From assembly GCA_010094045.1 (NCBI GenBank), contig ML986640.1, forward strand, positions 125,469-189,468: a stretch of DNA of 64,000 nt. Direction: 5' to 3'. This DNA comes from Lojkania enalia. Lineage: Eukaryota; Ascomycota; Dothideomycetes; Pleosporales. Each line of letters opens with the position of its first letter. Positions within the stretch are counted from its first letter, which is position 1. A program made the translations under genes and the position numbers. Positions 22,430 to 33,727 of this stretch are shown in pieces. The notes under the pieces are model-generated. The model was not told the DNA's origin. It saw nothing but the letters and a program-made list of their open reading frames with translations, and ran no database searches.

Positions 22430-22833
22430 GTCGAGGCAAGTAAGTGGAAGGAGTTGGATGGGAAATTGAACTGAGTACTGCGGCTCTGTCTAGATTTTAG
22501 TGCATCCCGGTTGGTGAAAAGCTCGGAGAGGAGTTATTCGTTCTACAGGTTCTATCTGTCATCAGCGCGGCGTTCAGGCCTGGAGGTGAGAAACAATAAT
22601 CTCTAACTTGCATAGTTTACGGTCTACGGGTTCCATTACAAGGTTGTATCATCTGCGGGGAAAATATATATATTTATATACACTTACCAATGCAAAGCAT
22701 ATTATGGAATTTACAATTCACATACATCTATATCTTTTGCAGCCTGGGTATCGATCCACTACTAATCCATCAAATCACACCCAAACATGACACCGCAACC
22801 AACCCAATTCCCACGCCAAAAATCTCTTCCAAC
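22430..22833. other. convergent 3' spacer (paf1 / Ufd1-like)
   Basis: AT-rich 3' region with TATATATATTTATATA near 22665. No gene. Confidence 0.5.
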
Positions 22834-25188
22834 TTACCCCTCACTCCTCGCCGGCGCAAAACCCTTCAACCAACCCCTCGCCCTCTCCAAATCCCCACCT
22901 TCCGCCTCCAACGCCGCAACACACCACTCGAGCGCATAGCCCCCCTTCCCATCAACCCCCGTCTCTGCACTCAACAACTCCGCAAGCCCCCTCCGCCTCT
23001 GACTCGCCTCATCTGTGCAAAAATGCAATGGCGTCTCATACCCCCTACCCTCCAACCCCACCAAAAAAGGCTTAACAAGCAGAATCCCATCCTTCGTCGC
23101 CACCGCCTTATCATCTTGTCCTAGATTTTTCTTGCCGGTGCGGCAGAACTCGTTTTTGCACCAGGTCTTGCCGCAGCCAGTGAGCAGCTGAGAGAGGTAC
23201 CGGCGCTCGATGCGGCGCTTGAGCGCCCTGCCCTCGGGGTCGTACAGAGAGACGTATAGCGGTCCGTAACAGACGCTGCAAAGCCCGACGTCGTTGCCAG
23301 GGCCCTGGCCTTTCCGCGTGCCGGCTCGCGTGTCCCCTGATTTATTCACGCCATCCTGCGTGCGGCCGCACAGCACGTTGCGGCATAGGCGAGGGGCGGG
23401 GCGGGATAAGCGCTCCAGGTCGTGGTGTCGGAGATGCGCGTCCATGTCTCTGAAGCGGACGATCTTGTTGCAGAGATGGCATTCGGTCGTCCGGGCGCCG
23501 TCCGCTAGTTCATGGGGCGTGAGACCTGAGAGCAGGAGCTCGGAAGAAGGTGGTGAGGTGGGGTCGCCGCCTTGGGGTACTTGCAGGTGACAGAAGCGAC
23601 AGAGGATTAGTTTGGAGGGGCACTCTGTTGTTTTGTGGTGAGAGAGCGTTGGAATGGAGGGGAAAGGGAGGTTGCATGAGGAGCAGGTTTGCGGGGTGTG
23701 GTAGATGGCATCGTGCTTTTTGCGGCTGAGGGGTGTATTGCCGTGGAAGGTGTCGTGTGGACAGTGCCAATGGGATTGGAAGGCCGGGGACCGCCTTTGA
23801 AACACCTGACCGCAGCCTTGCGGGCAAAGAATGTTGTTTCGAAGGCAGAAATTTTCATGGAGGAAGAGGGAAGACTGTGGGACCCATTGGTGGCAGTTCT
23901 TGCATTGCACGTCACCTAAGTTGTGCGGGGTCACTTCTTGGGCCTTGCTATCCTGGGATGGAAGGGCTTTGGGTTCAAAGACAGAGGCGCGGATATGGTA
24001 TTTCTTTGGTATGCTGGATGGCGTCTCAGAAGGGTAAGCGTGGATGGATATCCACATGGACTCTGCCTCTTCCAGCCCCACATTCGTAGACTGGAGCCGT
24101 ATCCGTTTAGGGCAGCGGCTCGAGAAATCCGCGAAGACATGTTCATCCTCCCTTGGCCGTACCCGTTGCCGCGAGGAATAGGGACTGACAAATAAGTCAA
24201 TCTCGTCTTCCTCATCCACGCCGCTTAATGAAATCTCAATGCCCTGAGATCTATCCCACGACGGCAACTCGTAATCGACGTACTCGCCCTCAACGACTTG
24301 GCCGTCCTGTCCTCTGAAAACGTCCAATTTGCCTCCAACCGAGCTGCCCTCTGTCGTGCCGGGCACACGTTGGGCCTTTGCAGCAATTTTCTTCAATGTT
24401 TCCCTTGCCTGCTCTTCGTTCAAAGCCTCGATGTCTACCTCGAGATCAGTATCTACCACACATATCCCGTCTCCTTCCGGCTTGAATCCGTCGACAAGAA
24501 ACCGAAACTCTTCCCGTTTTCCTTGAGGACCTCGGCCACCGTATACTACCAGGACCTCGCCGTTTGTTAACGTCGTGAAGCTAGACCGCAGATGCTCTTC
24601 CAGGAGGGACTTCCAATCCTCCGGGTCGTAACCGGCCTCCAGCGGCCGTAGCTTCACGAAAGTGCCCTTTGGGAGTTGTTTTGCGTGCACGGTTATTCTT
24701 GCCGCAGAGGTACCTTCCACCGCGAGTTGCTCTACGCCATTTACCATAGCTTCGCTATCATTGCCATGCGGACCCCCTCTCCGGGATGATTCCGCCGACG
24801 TGCCATCCAGACCGAGTGCGTCGCGCAAGAAACTACTCAACACGATTTCTCCGTCTTCCGCCGAGAACTCTTGGATGCCAGCGTAGATAAGCCTGCCATT
24901 ATCCGGATTTACCAATCGAAATGTGAGAGGCTGTGGCAGCTGCTGAAACCGGTCCTGCAATTGCGAGCGCGCTTGCTGCTCGGCGGCGAACGTGTACGGG
25001 TTATACGGGTCGAAGGCGGTGATATGGGGCCGGTTCGAGTCTATTGTGAGTACGGGGGCTGCTGCCAGTAGCTGTTCTAGCGCAGACGGCGGGAGGAGGA
25101 TCTTGTCGCCGGGAAGCGTGCGGGCCCGAGACGAGGACGCGACAGTGAATTGCGCGGACCACGACAATTCCACCGGGCCGGAAGACAT
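22834..25188 (-). CDS. UFD1-fold protein with TRAF/C2H2-type zinc fingers
   Basis: Single exon, 784 residues. The frame extends to a TTG at 25197, but ATG 25188 (MSSGPVELSW) is chosen. Residues 15-250 form a Ufd1-like N-domain: GDKILLPPSALEQLL, LTFRLVNP, FSAEDGEIVLSSFLRDALGL and AKQLPKGTFVKLRPLEAGYDPEDWKSLLEEHLRSSFTTLTNGE. The last block is the Ufd1 beta-barrel signature. Residues from about 427 to 590 are Cys/His-rich (CKNCHQW, CPQGCGQVF, HWHCPHD, CSSCNLPFPSI, CRFCHLQVP, CHLCNKIVRFRDMDAHLRHH), fitting TRAF-like zinc fingers. A further Cys cluster lies near 620-680. Canonical Ufd1, the Cdc48-Npl4 partner, is about half this length and lacks the fingers. This is therefore the separate fungal Ufd1-zinc-finger paralogue, likely in ubiquitin-dependent protein handling. 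Confidence 0.85.
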   Translation of the reverse strand: MSSGPVELSWSAQFTVASSSRARTLPGDKILLPPSALEQLLAAAPVLTIDSNRPHITAFDPYNPYTFAAEQQARSQLQDRFQQLPQPLTFRLVNPDNGRLIYAGIQEFSAEDGEIVLSSFLRDALGLDGTSAESSRRGGPHGNDSEAMVNGVEQLAVEGTSAARITVHAKQLPKGTFVKLRPLEAGYDPEDWKSLLEEHLRSSFTTLTNGEVLVVYGGRGPQGKREEFRFLVDGFKPEGDGICVVDTDLEVDIEALNEEQARETLKKIAAKAQRVPGTTEGSSVGGKLDVFRGQDGQVVEGEYVDYELPSWDRSQGIEISLSGVDEEDEIDLFVSPYSSRQRVRPREDEHVFADFSSRCPKRIRLQSTNVGLEEAESMWISIHAYPSETPSSIPKKYHIRASVFEPKALPSQDSKAQEVTPHNLGDVQCKNCHQWVPQSSLFLHENFCLRNNILCPQGCGQVFQRRSPAFQSHWHCPHDTFHGNTPLSRKKHDAIYHTPQTCSSCNLPFPSIPTLSHHKTTECPSKLILCRFCHLQVPQGGDPTSPPSSELLLSGLTPHELADGARTTECHLCNKIVRFRDMDAHLRHHDLERLSRPAPRLCRNVLCGRTQDGVNKSGDTRAGTRKGQGPGNDVGLCSVCYGPLYVSLYDPEGRALKRRIERRYLSQLLTGCGKTWCKNEFCRTGKKNLGQDDKAVATKDGILLVKPFLVGLEGRGYETPLHFCTDEASQRRRGLAELLSAETGVDGKGGYALEWCVAALEAEGGDLERARGWLKGFAPARSEG

Positions 25189-26228
25189 GGCTGGCAACCT
25201 AAGGGGGGGACGAGATGCTCAGGAGGTATCATAGAGGATGCAGAAAGGCAAAAGACTCAAAAGCAGGCGTTAATAGGGCTGCGCAGAGCAGCCTAGCGAA
25301 AGGATGCTGACATATGGGTGAGGCTCTTCGTGAAGGTTCGAGGCGGGCGCCGGCGGTGACGTACCGGGGTCTGGGTCTTCGTCGCCGTCGCCGTCGCCGT
25401 CTCCGTCTCCGAGATCTGGATCCGATCTAATCTAATCTTATCGGCCATCCAATTGCTCTACCTCCCTGCTCTCCAACTTCCTCCCCGTACTATCCAGGCA
25501 GACCCCGAGCTCTACGCATGCTGCAAACGCCTGGCGTCGCTCCGGTCGCGTGACGTCTACGTGAGCAGGATCGCGTACCTGTAAGGGGTGCTTGTATGTA
25601 ATGCAATTCACAAACCACCCATCAGCGTCTTCCCCACGCCGCCGATAGCCTCGCCCCAGGTCTCGCCTGGCCGCTTTAAGCAATCCGCAACGGGAGTCCG
25701 TCCGCTGCTCCTCCTCCCATGTCCCCATGCTTCCATGCTTCGACGGCGGCTGTTTTGGCCTCTATTTCGCGGAGACGACGACAAGACCCCCAAGCCTGCT
25801 TGGCCGTGACGATGAGGCTCCCTGCTGACCCTCTTGTGCGCCGTGTGCAGCCAGTGCCGCCTTGGTATTTCATCTCTGTTGATGCCCTCGCCCTTGGCGG
25901 TGGCTTGATGCAACGGACGGAATGGATTGTGCATGGACCCTGTTTCCGTCCGCTGGCAGCGAGTGGTGGCTCCTGGTGGGTCGAGCCCCCCGATGCGCGT
26001 CAATCACACCTTATCCAGACCAACAATTGCTCCACGCTCGACCACACCACGTCTCAACACGCAGTCGCCCTATTCTTTGTTTTACCCACCGCTTCCTGTT
26101 CTGAGGGATCCGGCACGTGCCCACCTGGGTCAGCCCTCCCGCCTCTTATTAAAGATCCGGTGAGTGCGCGCACCTAACTTGATAGCATTCTAGTCCTGGC
26201 TGGATTCCCGTGCACACAACCCCCCGCC
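25189..26228. other. intergenic with an unassigned minus-strand ORF
   Basis: A 96-codon minus-strand ORF (25728-25438) contains WFVNCITYKHPLQ and FAACVELGVCLDS and could be part of a small Cys-containing protein gene with introns (a GTACGC donor follows HPLQ). No family could be assigned and no splice model holds phase. The left end has a CGTCGCCGTCGCCGTC repeat (about 25380-25400). Confidence 0.35.
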
Positions 26229-27587
26229 ATGGGTGCCCTCATTCTCCCCCCCGACGGCTCCTTGACGACCACTTTGGCGGACCTCCTCTCCAATAGCCTG
26301 GTCCTGCGCCAGACGGCGCCCTACCTCCCGGTCTCCGCCGTATATGCCCTGGCCGCGACTTCCAAAGCCCTCTGGGGCATAGTGCACAACTCCCCCGAAG
26401 TATTCCGCTACCTTGACCTGTCCACCGTCAAATCAGCCGTCGTCCCTTATGAGCCGCTTGATTCGGGCGGTATTAGCTGGCGCGCCGAGCGCATGGATGA
26501 GTCCCTCACAGAGGACGAGTTCTACTCCGGCCCGCTCCGGGGCATCTTCTCCAAACTCGAACGACGCCGCCTGCTACAACACGTGCATACATTAGTGCTA
26601 GACGGCCTGAGCGTCCCTGCAGACCTCGTGCGAGAAATCATTAGCGAGGACAGGTTCAATGTTCGCATCCTATCCATTCGAGAGGTCAGGAATTTGAATG
26701 AGAGAAAGCTTATGCAGGTCTTGAGATATGTCGTTCGACCTTCGAGGCCGGCAGGGACACCTAGGATCAAGGGCATATATTTCTTCGGCCCCCGCGACCC
26801 TGCGCCTGCGCAAGATGAGCCCAGCAAAAAAAAACCTCCTCCATCAAGGGGAATCACGTCTTCTCAAGGGGCCAAGATTGGCGCGGAATGGAATCAGAAG
26901 TCCTCAAACGCGCTTAACGCCGCGCTGGCTCGAACGGATGATAAATGGTATCAAGGCTCGGGGCGGATGATGGCCAAACGACCATCTCTCGAATGGGCCG
27001 AGACATTGAAGGCCTGCGAGGGCATCATATTCTTTGATGCTGTCCTCTGTCGTGGACCCCGGCATGACCCTTCCAAAGCCTACATCAGCGACGGCCCAAG
27101 CACTAGCCTGCCGAACCCTTCTTCATTCCTCAATCCAGCAATTGCGTCGGTAGCTCTAGGTCCATCTGGATGCGAAACTTGTCATTCGTGTCCAGAAATA
27201 CCGGCAATATTTGGCCAGTCGCCAGCTTCCCAGTTTCCTCTCTTGAGCCCGCTGCCCCTCCATTCCAGCTCCGTTCGAGCTGCGCAAATGCCGCGCACTC
27301 TGAAGGGGTCTAGGCCTCCACCATTATTCGTACGATGCGAGGAGTGCCTAAAAGGTAGATGGTGCGAGCGGTGCCATAAATGGTGGGATGAAAACTGCTA
27401 CACAGGATCCGCCATCGCCCAGCGTACCGAGCTCCAACAGACCGAATTCACAGAAAGTATCCAAACCAATGGGACTACCCACCTTATTCCCAAGCAAACG
27501 ATCAAGGTACATATGGGTCTCTGCGTTGATCATTGCCTAGTCAGAGAAATGATGGCCGGCGCAGGAAGTAACGGAATGTGGGGATGA
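26229..27587 (+). CDS. F-box-like protein with C-terminal zinc-binding cysteines
   Basis: The uninterrupted form has 452 residues from ATG 26229 to TGA 27585-27587. Residues 10-60 (LADLLSNSLVLRQTAPYLPV... LAATSKALWGI... FRYLDLS) look like the fungal F-box-like segment, which in SCF ligases binds Skp1. Residues 100-190 (HVHTLVLDGLSVPADLVREI, VRILSIREVRNLNERKLMQVLRYV) have leucine-rich character. Two Cys groups follow: CETCHSCPE near residue 318 and CEECLKGRWCERCHKWWDENC near 370, a likely zinc-binding fold. The last residues are MMAGAGSNGMWG. Three well-formed exons downstream suggest a second ending (see the entry at 27717). The role in ubiquitination is inferred from the F-box-like segment. 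Confidence 0.75.
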   Translation: MGALILPPDGSLTTTLADLLSNSLVLRQTAPYLPVSAVYALAATSKALWGIVHNSPEVFRYLDLSTVKSAVVPYEPLDSGGISWRAERMDESLTEDEFYSGPLRGIFSKLERRRLLQHVHTLVLDGLSVPADLVREIISEDRFNVRILSIREVRNLNERKLMQVLRYVVRPSRPAGTPRIKGIYFFGPRDPAPAQDEPSKKKPPPSRGITSSQGAKIGAEWNQKSSNALNAALARTDDKWYQGSGRMMAKRPSLEWAETLKACEGIIFFDAVLCRGPRHDPSKAYISDGPSTSLPNPSSFLNPAIASVALGPSGCETCHSCPEIPAIFGQSPASQFPLLSPLPLHSSSVRAAQMPRTLKGSRPPPLFVRCEECLKGRWCERCHKWWDENCYTGSAIAQRTELQQTEFTESIQTNGTTHLIPKQTIKVHMGLCVDHCLVREMMAGAGSNGMWG

Positions 27588-27716
27588 AAGATATCACTTG
27601 GCGCGCGAGGGCAACGGTCCTAGCCATGCGGCAGTTACGAGGTAGTTGGATTCCGGATCCCAGTCTCCATGACTGGCCTTGGAGCCTGACTATCGGATAA
27701 CGTCACCTGGAAACTA

Positions 27717-28075
27717 GTCCTGGCGCGCCAAGGTATGTGCTCAGGATATACCTAAGAAAGATGCTAACAGATATGTCTCCAGATAATTGGTGTTCGACGC
27801 GACTGTTTTGGCTGTGGCCATACTGTATGGCTTCTCAGGTATTGGCATTATCATGTCAGGCTAACATCGCCTAGTGCATTAGCTGCAAAGAACTTTTCAT
27901 CCGGCGGTGTAGAACATGCGGTAACGAGTATTGCATTGAAGATAATGATGCATCTTCAGACACCAGAGTACGATATCACAAAACCAAATCCAAGCCATAA
28001 TGAGCCTGGCTGACTCATTACTTGTAGTGTGACTGGTGTAATTACACTTCGCGACGAACAGTTGAGATGTACTAG
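27717..28075 (+). CDS. alternative C-terminal zinc-finger exons of the F-box-like gene
   Basis: Downstream of the TGA are exons 27717-27731, 27783-27824, 27875-27967 and 28028-28075. They are separated by introns with clear branch points (GCTAAC, CTAAC, CTGAC) and GT-AG ends, all in one phase. They encode GVRRDCFGCGHT, then CISCKELFIRRCRTCGNEYC, then CDWCNYTSRRTVEMY and a TAG. This is a dense CxxC zinc-binding tail. An in-phase donor AAG|GTACAT at 27507 in the main ORF would join directly to 27717, skipping the last 26 codons and the stop and giving 491 residues. The gene may thus have two ends. Alternatively the exons belong to a separate gene. The internal exons are convincing; the upstream joint is inference. 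Confidence 0.55.
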
Positions 28076-28758
28076 GCGCATATCCGGTGTTGCGAGAGGA
28101 TTTTATCATGGAAACAGAAAGTTACTGCATAGCGAATTCTTTTTAGCGTCAGTGAGAGATATCATATGGAAGGATCGGATTTTTGGAGTTGCACGGCTTT
28201 CGTGTCCAGATTTTGGCCATTGGAGTTTCAAAGTCAACTCTGCTCATTAGCGATGATGAAATGAAGATACCCCTCTCATCTATTTTGATCACGATTTTTC
28301 TTAATGGTTCAAGTGAAAATAGGGATAAGCGTAGAGATTCATGAAAAGCATGCGTCCCTAAGAATACACTTACTACTAAGAGACGCTGTAAGACCTAAGT
28401 GAAGTTGTTTTGCACGTGACGTGATCGGCGGATCGCCTGAAAGCTCCGAAGCGACACGAATAAACAACTACTTGCCGTTTTCAAGCTTCGATACTTCACA
28501 TCCCGCACTCTTCTGTTCTCGGCCGCCTTTAACTTGGTTAATATCTTGCTTCATACATTTCCTCCTACCTTCATCAACCATTTCCGCCGAAGTTACCGGT
28601 TCTCCTCCGACATTGTCCCCGCGACCGACGTAATACGAGCATCGCAAGGAGGATAGACTAGGCTTCCACGATCCAATTCACTCTAAACACCTGGCGTACC
28701 GTGTAATAGCTGATTGAATAAACGCCTTCTCTCCTTCGAAGTAGTGATTGCAGGCACA
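28076..28758. other. intergenic, yip1 promoter
   Basis: Pyrimidine-rich 5' leader close to 28759. No gene recognised. Confidence 0.5.
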
Positions 28759-29969
28759 ATGGCCCAGTACGGCTACGGGCAAAACCCGCCATATGGTGGC
28801 AGCGGCGCACAAAACCTCCAGTTCTATCCTTCTTCCTTCTCGAATCAACCTGTGTCGGGGCATTCGACACCTTTCCAAGCAAATTATGGAGCACCACCAG
28901 CACAAGCATATCCTGCACAATATGGCGCTGGGTTTGCCTCACCGGGAGTGAGTGGACAAATGGGCACAGGGGCATCTGGATTGCGGACAGGATGGCTTGC
29001 AGCATTTGGGACAGAAGGGTAGGATGCCCGGACGCATGGAAGACACTCTTGCTGACAATAGTAGATACGAAGGAGAACCTCCGTTACGTTAGCTACGTCT
29101 TCTCTCACCGACGAGTTACATATTGACAAGCATATAGTGGAAGAGCTAGGGGTCAACTTTTCGCATATCAAAATGAAGGTACTTATTACATTATTAGGAT
29201 GCTCCTAGATAATTCGAACGGCATTGCTGATCAGAGACCAGACGCTAGCGGTCCTCAATCCTTTCGGAAGGATTGACCAACACATCATGGACGATAGCGA
29301 CATTGCAGGTCCTGTCTTGTTCTTCTTCATCTTCGGAACGTCTCTTTTGGTACGATAGGTTTGGTCTACTATTGTCTATTAATTCCCACTAATTTGAACT
29401 AGCTCTCCGGAAAACTTCATTTTGGATATATATATGGTAGGCCGTACGAGACCTATGTTAGGCTTGCATTGACTCTTGCATAGGCCTGGCCCTTCTTGGC
29501 AGTATATCACTCCACACCATCCTTTCTCTTATGTCTCCACCACTTACTGCAGCCGAAGCTGCAGCACAGCAAGATCAAGGCCACCGGGGGAGTTCGCACT
29601 TCTCATCGACGCTAACGTATCCTCGATCTGCTTCAGTCCTGGGTTATTGCCTACTTCCTCTTGTTCTCGTCGCGATTGTAGGGATTGCGATTCCGTTGGA
29701 TGGCTTCTTCGGTTATCTTCTCACCAGTCTTGCAATTATTTGGTGTTCGTACTCGTCTAGCTCGATGTTCACAGTCGTTGGTAAGCTACCTTGTTGAATT
29801 CTCCCCGAAATATCCAATACTAATTATTAGCTTAGGCCGCATGACTTCGATGAGAGGGCTTGTTGCGTACCCCATGGTCCTGTTTTATGGCAGCTTTGGT
29901 ATCATGGCCATCTTTAGCTCCAAGGGCACAGGACAACTAGCCAAAGCAGCTACTAATGGGAGTGCGTGA
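28759..29969 (+). CDS. yip1: Golgi membrane protein YIP1
   Basis: Yip1-family membrane protein that works with Yif1 and Ypt/Rab GTPases in ER-Golgi vesicle transport. Seven exons join in phase: 28759-29018, 29065-29087, 29138-29178, 29242-29349, 29403-29436, 29484-29780 and 29836-29969 (298 residues). The second exon is only 23 bp. Splicing rebuilds the diagnostic EPPLLEELGVNFSHI, followed by LNPFGRIDQHIMDDSDIAGP, KLHFGYIYGLALLG and SVLGYCLLPLVLVAIVG. The N-terminal 85 residues are Gln/Tyr/Pro-rich and cytosolic. Five hydrophobic segments follow: VLFFFIFGTSLLL, YIYGLALLGSISLHTIL, CLLPLVLVAIVGIAI, YLLTSLAIIW and LVAYPMVLFYGSFGIMAIF. This is the usual Yip1 topology. The length fits fungal orthologues. 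Confidence 0.93.
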
Positions 29970-30319
29970 ATATTCGAAGGAACGGGTAGGATAGCGGTCG
30001 CACTGGGTTTTTCAAAAAAAAAAAAAAATAGACAGCTTTAGAGCGCATGATACCATGAATGTACAAGCACCATCAATACAAAAACATCAACGCATCATGT
30101 TTCCGTTTCGGAACGTTCACGGCCTTTTGGAGATTGGCCAATCAGGAATAGCTTGGTTTAGATTATGACGAGCGGAGGTCCCTGCTCCGCCCGAGCGACC
30201 AAAAACTTCTACCCTGCCATCTTCCCCGATAACCTCCGTCGCTCGAATTCATCGTAGTATTCTACTTTTCTCAAGTATCTTTACCACATTAATTCTTGTA
30301 ATACAACAGTAAATCGACC
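29970..30319. other. spacer with poly-A tract
   Basis: Contains A(15) at about 30015-30029 in the yip1 3' region and a pyrimidine-rich leader for the next gene. Confidence 0.5.
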
Positions 30320-31396
30320 ATGGGCTGGTTTTGGGCAGACTCTACGACATCTACGCCAGTTGCGTCTCACCTCGTTCTACGAGGAAGTGCAGAACCGCCT
30401 GTACGTTTTATCAATACATGATTTCGGTCTAACAATTGACAATTTCCTTAGTCCGGCTGTCCGATGCACAAAGGATCTGCCTCCCCTCCACGACTACCGG
30501 AAAGCGCATCTACCCCTCAAGGCGCATGCCCATACGTTCCCCCCGACACTCCCACTCCGGCATCCGCCCTAACGCCCGCACCTCCAAAGCAAGGCCTCCT
30601 ATCCCGCTTGAACCCGCTAAACAACATGCCCTTCGACCTCTCGAACCAGAAAGCGACCAACCAATCCCAAGACCTACCCTTATCCCGCGAAACCTCCACG
30701 ATCCCCAAAGGGGACGGTTCGCTCTGGGAATACCCCTCGCCGCAGCAAATGTACAACGCGATGCTGCGAAAGGGGTACACAGACACACCGGCTGACGCAG
30801 TCGAATCTATGGTCGCAGTGCACAATTTCCTAAACGAGGGCGCGTGGGCAGAGATCCTTGGCTGGGAGCGCCGCTTCTCGCGCGGCCTCGTCGAGGGCTA
30901 CAAGATCTGCGCGCGCGGCGAGGAAAACGCGAGGTTAGCGACAGGCCAGGACGACCCGTTTGATACGATGTGGAAGTTCGAGGGCGTGCCGCCGCCCAAG
31001 TTGCTGAGGTTTACGGGCCGACCTGGCGAGCCGACGCCCAAGTCACAGATGCTGCAGTTCATGAGTAGGTTGTGGCCGAAGCAGTTCGAGACGGCGCCGC
31101 CGTTCGATCGACATGATTGGTTTGTGCAAAGGTGTGGGCCGACAGGGTGCCAGGAGGTGAGGTATGTGATTGATTATTATGAGGGGGCGCCCGAGCCGAG
31201 TGGTGAGCCGGTTTTCTATCTCGATGTTCGGCCTGCGATTGATGGGCCGAGAGGCGCCGCTGAGCGGCTGGTTAGATGGGGAACAGATGTTTGGTGGACG
31301 GCTAGTGGAGGCGTTGCGAGGGAGCTTAAGAAGTTGGAGGCTGAGAAGCAGGCCAGAGAGGAGCAACAGGCGTCGCAGGTGAGGAAGTATAATTAA
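30320..31396 (+). CDS. cyc3: holocytochrome c synthase (cytochrome c heme lyase)
   Basis: Mitochondrial intermembrane-space enzyme that attaches heme to the CxxCH cysteines of apocytochrome c. Exons 30320-30400 and 30452-31396 give 341 residues, close to the Neurospora enzyme. The start MGWFWAD is typical of the fungal enzyme. Two heme-regulatory-like Cys-Pro motifs are present: CPM (residue 30) and CPY (residue 52). Family blocks follow: [77 protein letters not shown] and [12 protein letters not shown]. The conserved His of VHNFLNE is the presumed axial heme ligand. A c1-specific lyase (Cyt2) is the alternative; the N-terminus favours the c-type enzyme. Confidence 0.88.
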
Positions 31397-33727
31397 AGAA
31401 CTGGGTTATGAATTTGAATGAACAGCGGCATTCGGTCTTATACTTCGAGCGATTATAAGAGATGGGAAATACAGCTAGGAGCACTGGGTCTGCATAGAAT
31501 AGCGGCGTTTCGGATTGACTTCATGTCGATAGGCTGTAGGATATGGGCTCGTAATCCCCTTTTTGGTTTTATCCATCGATTTCAATTCCTCTTCTTTCTT
31601 GTCTTATCTGCCTACTCTCCGCTCCAAACTCCCGTCTTTTTCGGGAACTGACTTTTATTGTGGAGGATTTCGGTTCTTAATTCTTGTCTGAATTTGATAA
31701 TAACGACTATTTCTGGGGCATTTTGTTTATATCGGCATCTCGCATATTCTATTATATTCAATCATCAAGACACTCTAACACATGATTCACATAAGCGGTT
31801 CGAGGTTGCAAGCATCGAGGTAACAGCCGAGCCAACGCTTGTACGAATGTGGAGGTCTTCCTACGACTATATAATATGCGCGCCTCTATCTTATGTCGGT
31901 CGTTAAATGCCGGTGTCATAACTGATCATCATGTTCACATTCAACAAACCAGAAAATTGATCAAAAGAATGAATAGCACCGACGAGTCCAGTCGACCTCC
32001 AAACGTCCAATCAAACGGACCTCTAATATACGTTCCCGAGGCATGACAGAAATCCGCCAGTGGTCGTTGGAGGTCTACTCAGCCTATCGAAACCAGCCTA
32101 TTCCATTGGCGACCTAACAGACCTTCATTCATACAGGGCCGACATACAAATGAATACGCATAGTGGGGGCAAAAGCATGTAACGCAGTAACAAGGACAGC
32201 CAGACATACTCGCTCGCCGCTAATCTCCAAAACGGGAAACTTGCGCAAATGTGATAGATGGGCTCAGCCAGCTAGTTAATTTGTTCAGCTTCGCAGACGC
32301 AGTACCTCATCCGACAAAATTGTACGAGTATCGGGATCAGATCGTTGATGCAATCGCAAAAGGCAATCCAAGTCAAACAAAACCAGACCAAAATATACAC
32401 CACCATCTACCCACCATCCTATTATCCTCGTACTCGTACACGCCTCCCTCTCTTGCCCGGCACACCCCTCCCTACATACTATGCATGGAAGCACGGAGTA
32501 TCTAATCCTCCACCGCATCGTATTACCCGTTCCCAAGCTCCCAAAACATAAAAAAAAAAAAAAGCAAAATATTGAATAAAAAAAAAACCCCGATGGATTT
32601 CTAATCACATGTCTCCGACCCCCCGGGGCACTGGTCCTCCGAAGCATCGTATTTCCAAAGGCTAAAAAACCGCCGACTGCTTGATTCCGCAGCACATTGA
32701 CTAGGTTCGCCGCTACGAAGGTCCGAAAAAAAGGGCCAGCAAAGTGGACCGGCGCGGTGCGGTGCGGTGCAGTGCAGTGCAGTGCAGTGCATATACACGT
32801 ACGTATCTGAGAAAGATGCGTCATTGGAGAATCTGGGAGTACCGAGTCGCATCGCGCTCGGCAATATTCCCCACACAGTCAGTCGGGCCAGTCGGCCAGC
32901 CGGTCAGTCGGTCGGTCTCTTTTTGCATGCTATCTTCTGCAGCACGGAGATAGGAAGCATCAGCTTCATAAATCCGAGATACGAACATCCCACCATATCA
33001 AACACTTGGCATTCACTTCCAGAACAATTCTTCTTCCAGTCTTTCCTTACGAGTAGCAAAAATAGTACAAATACACGCACCGCACACCACGCGACTGGGA
33101 AAAGGAAATTGTATCTTGAACACCAATTGGCGAAGAAAAAGCCATGGCATATCCATACTGTAAACAGATGCTGCTGGTCCTCCACAAAAGTAGCCACTCG
33201 GAGCTTAGTCCAAGTGAAACTACAGGGATATTTCCATCCATCCGCTCCAACACACACCCAAGACCTCATCGTAACAACCCTTCCCAAATCCATTTTGTCT
33301 GTAAGAGAGAGAGAAAACAGCCAAAAAAAAAAAAAAAAGTATATATGATATCTCTTTGCTCCCTTGTCCCCAAAACGCCATCCCCCCCACTCGACGCAAG
33401 AAAAATCAAATACTCTTGAATAAATCAATGAGCCCCGAAGAATGCATGACATCGTAGAGGTTTAAAAAAAAAAAAAAAAAAAAAAGGTAATGGGAGAACA
33501 CTCAGAATACTATAGACCTGGGGGGAATTTTAACGCCTCAGATAGAGGACAGCGAATGTAGCATCAAACCTAGTGCACACGCGTACAGGAGATGGTTATT
33601 AGAGATTATGCAGTGTCTTTACTCGACTGCTGGGGCTCGTTGATGAACGAAGAGAAGGCGGCGTTGGGACCTGTTGCCTACTATAAGCCGTTTGTCGAGC
33701 CAGAGACATCGCCGGCTGGACCGCCTG
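31397..33727. other. 2.3-kb gene-free region with simple repeats
   Basis: No protein or RNA gene supported. It contains several A-runs (about 32551-32564, 32579-32587, 33323-33338, 33463-33485), a pentanucleotide repeat near 32755 and GTCG/CAGT repeats near 32880-32920. The right part is probably the long 3' UTR side of kapC. Confidence 0.5.
32755..32791. repeat. pentanucleotide microsatellite (GTGCG/GTGCA)
   Basis: Consecutive GTGCG units pass into GTGCA units, about seven in all. The switch between unit types looks like one substitution followed by local expansion. Confidence 0.8.

Noticed and set aside
32285..33452. Several overlapping ORFs of 90-190 codons on both strands
   Set aside because: They traverse microsatellites and A-runs and encode low-complexity sequence. 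Consistent with non-coding DNA.
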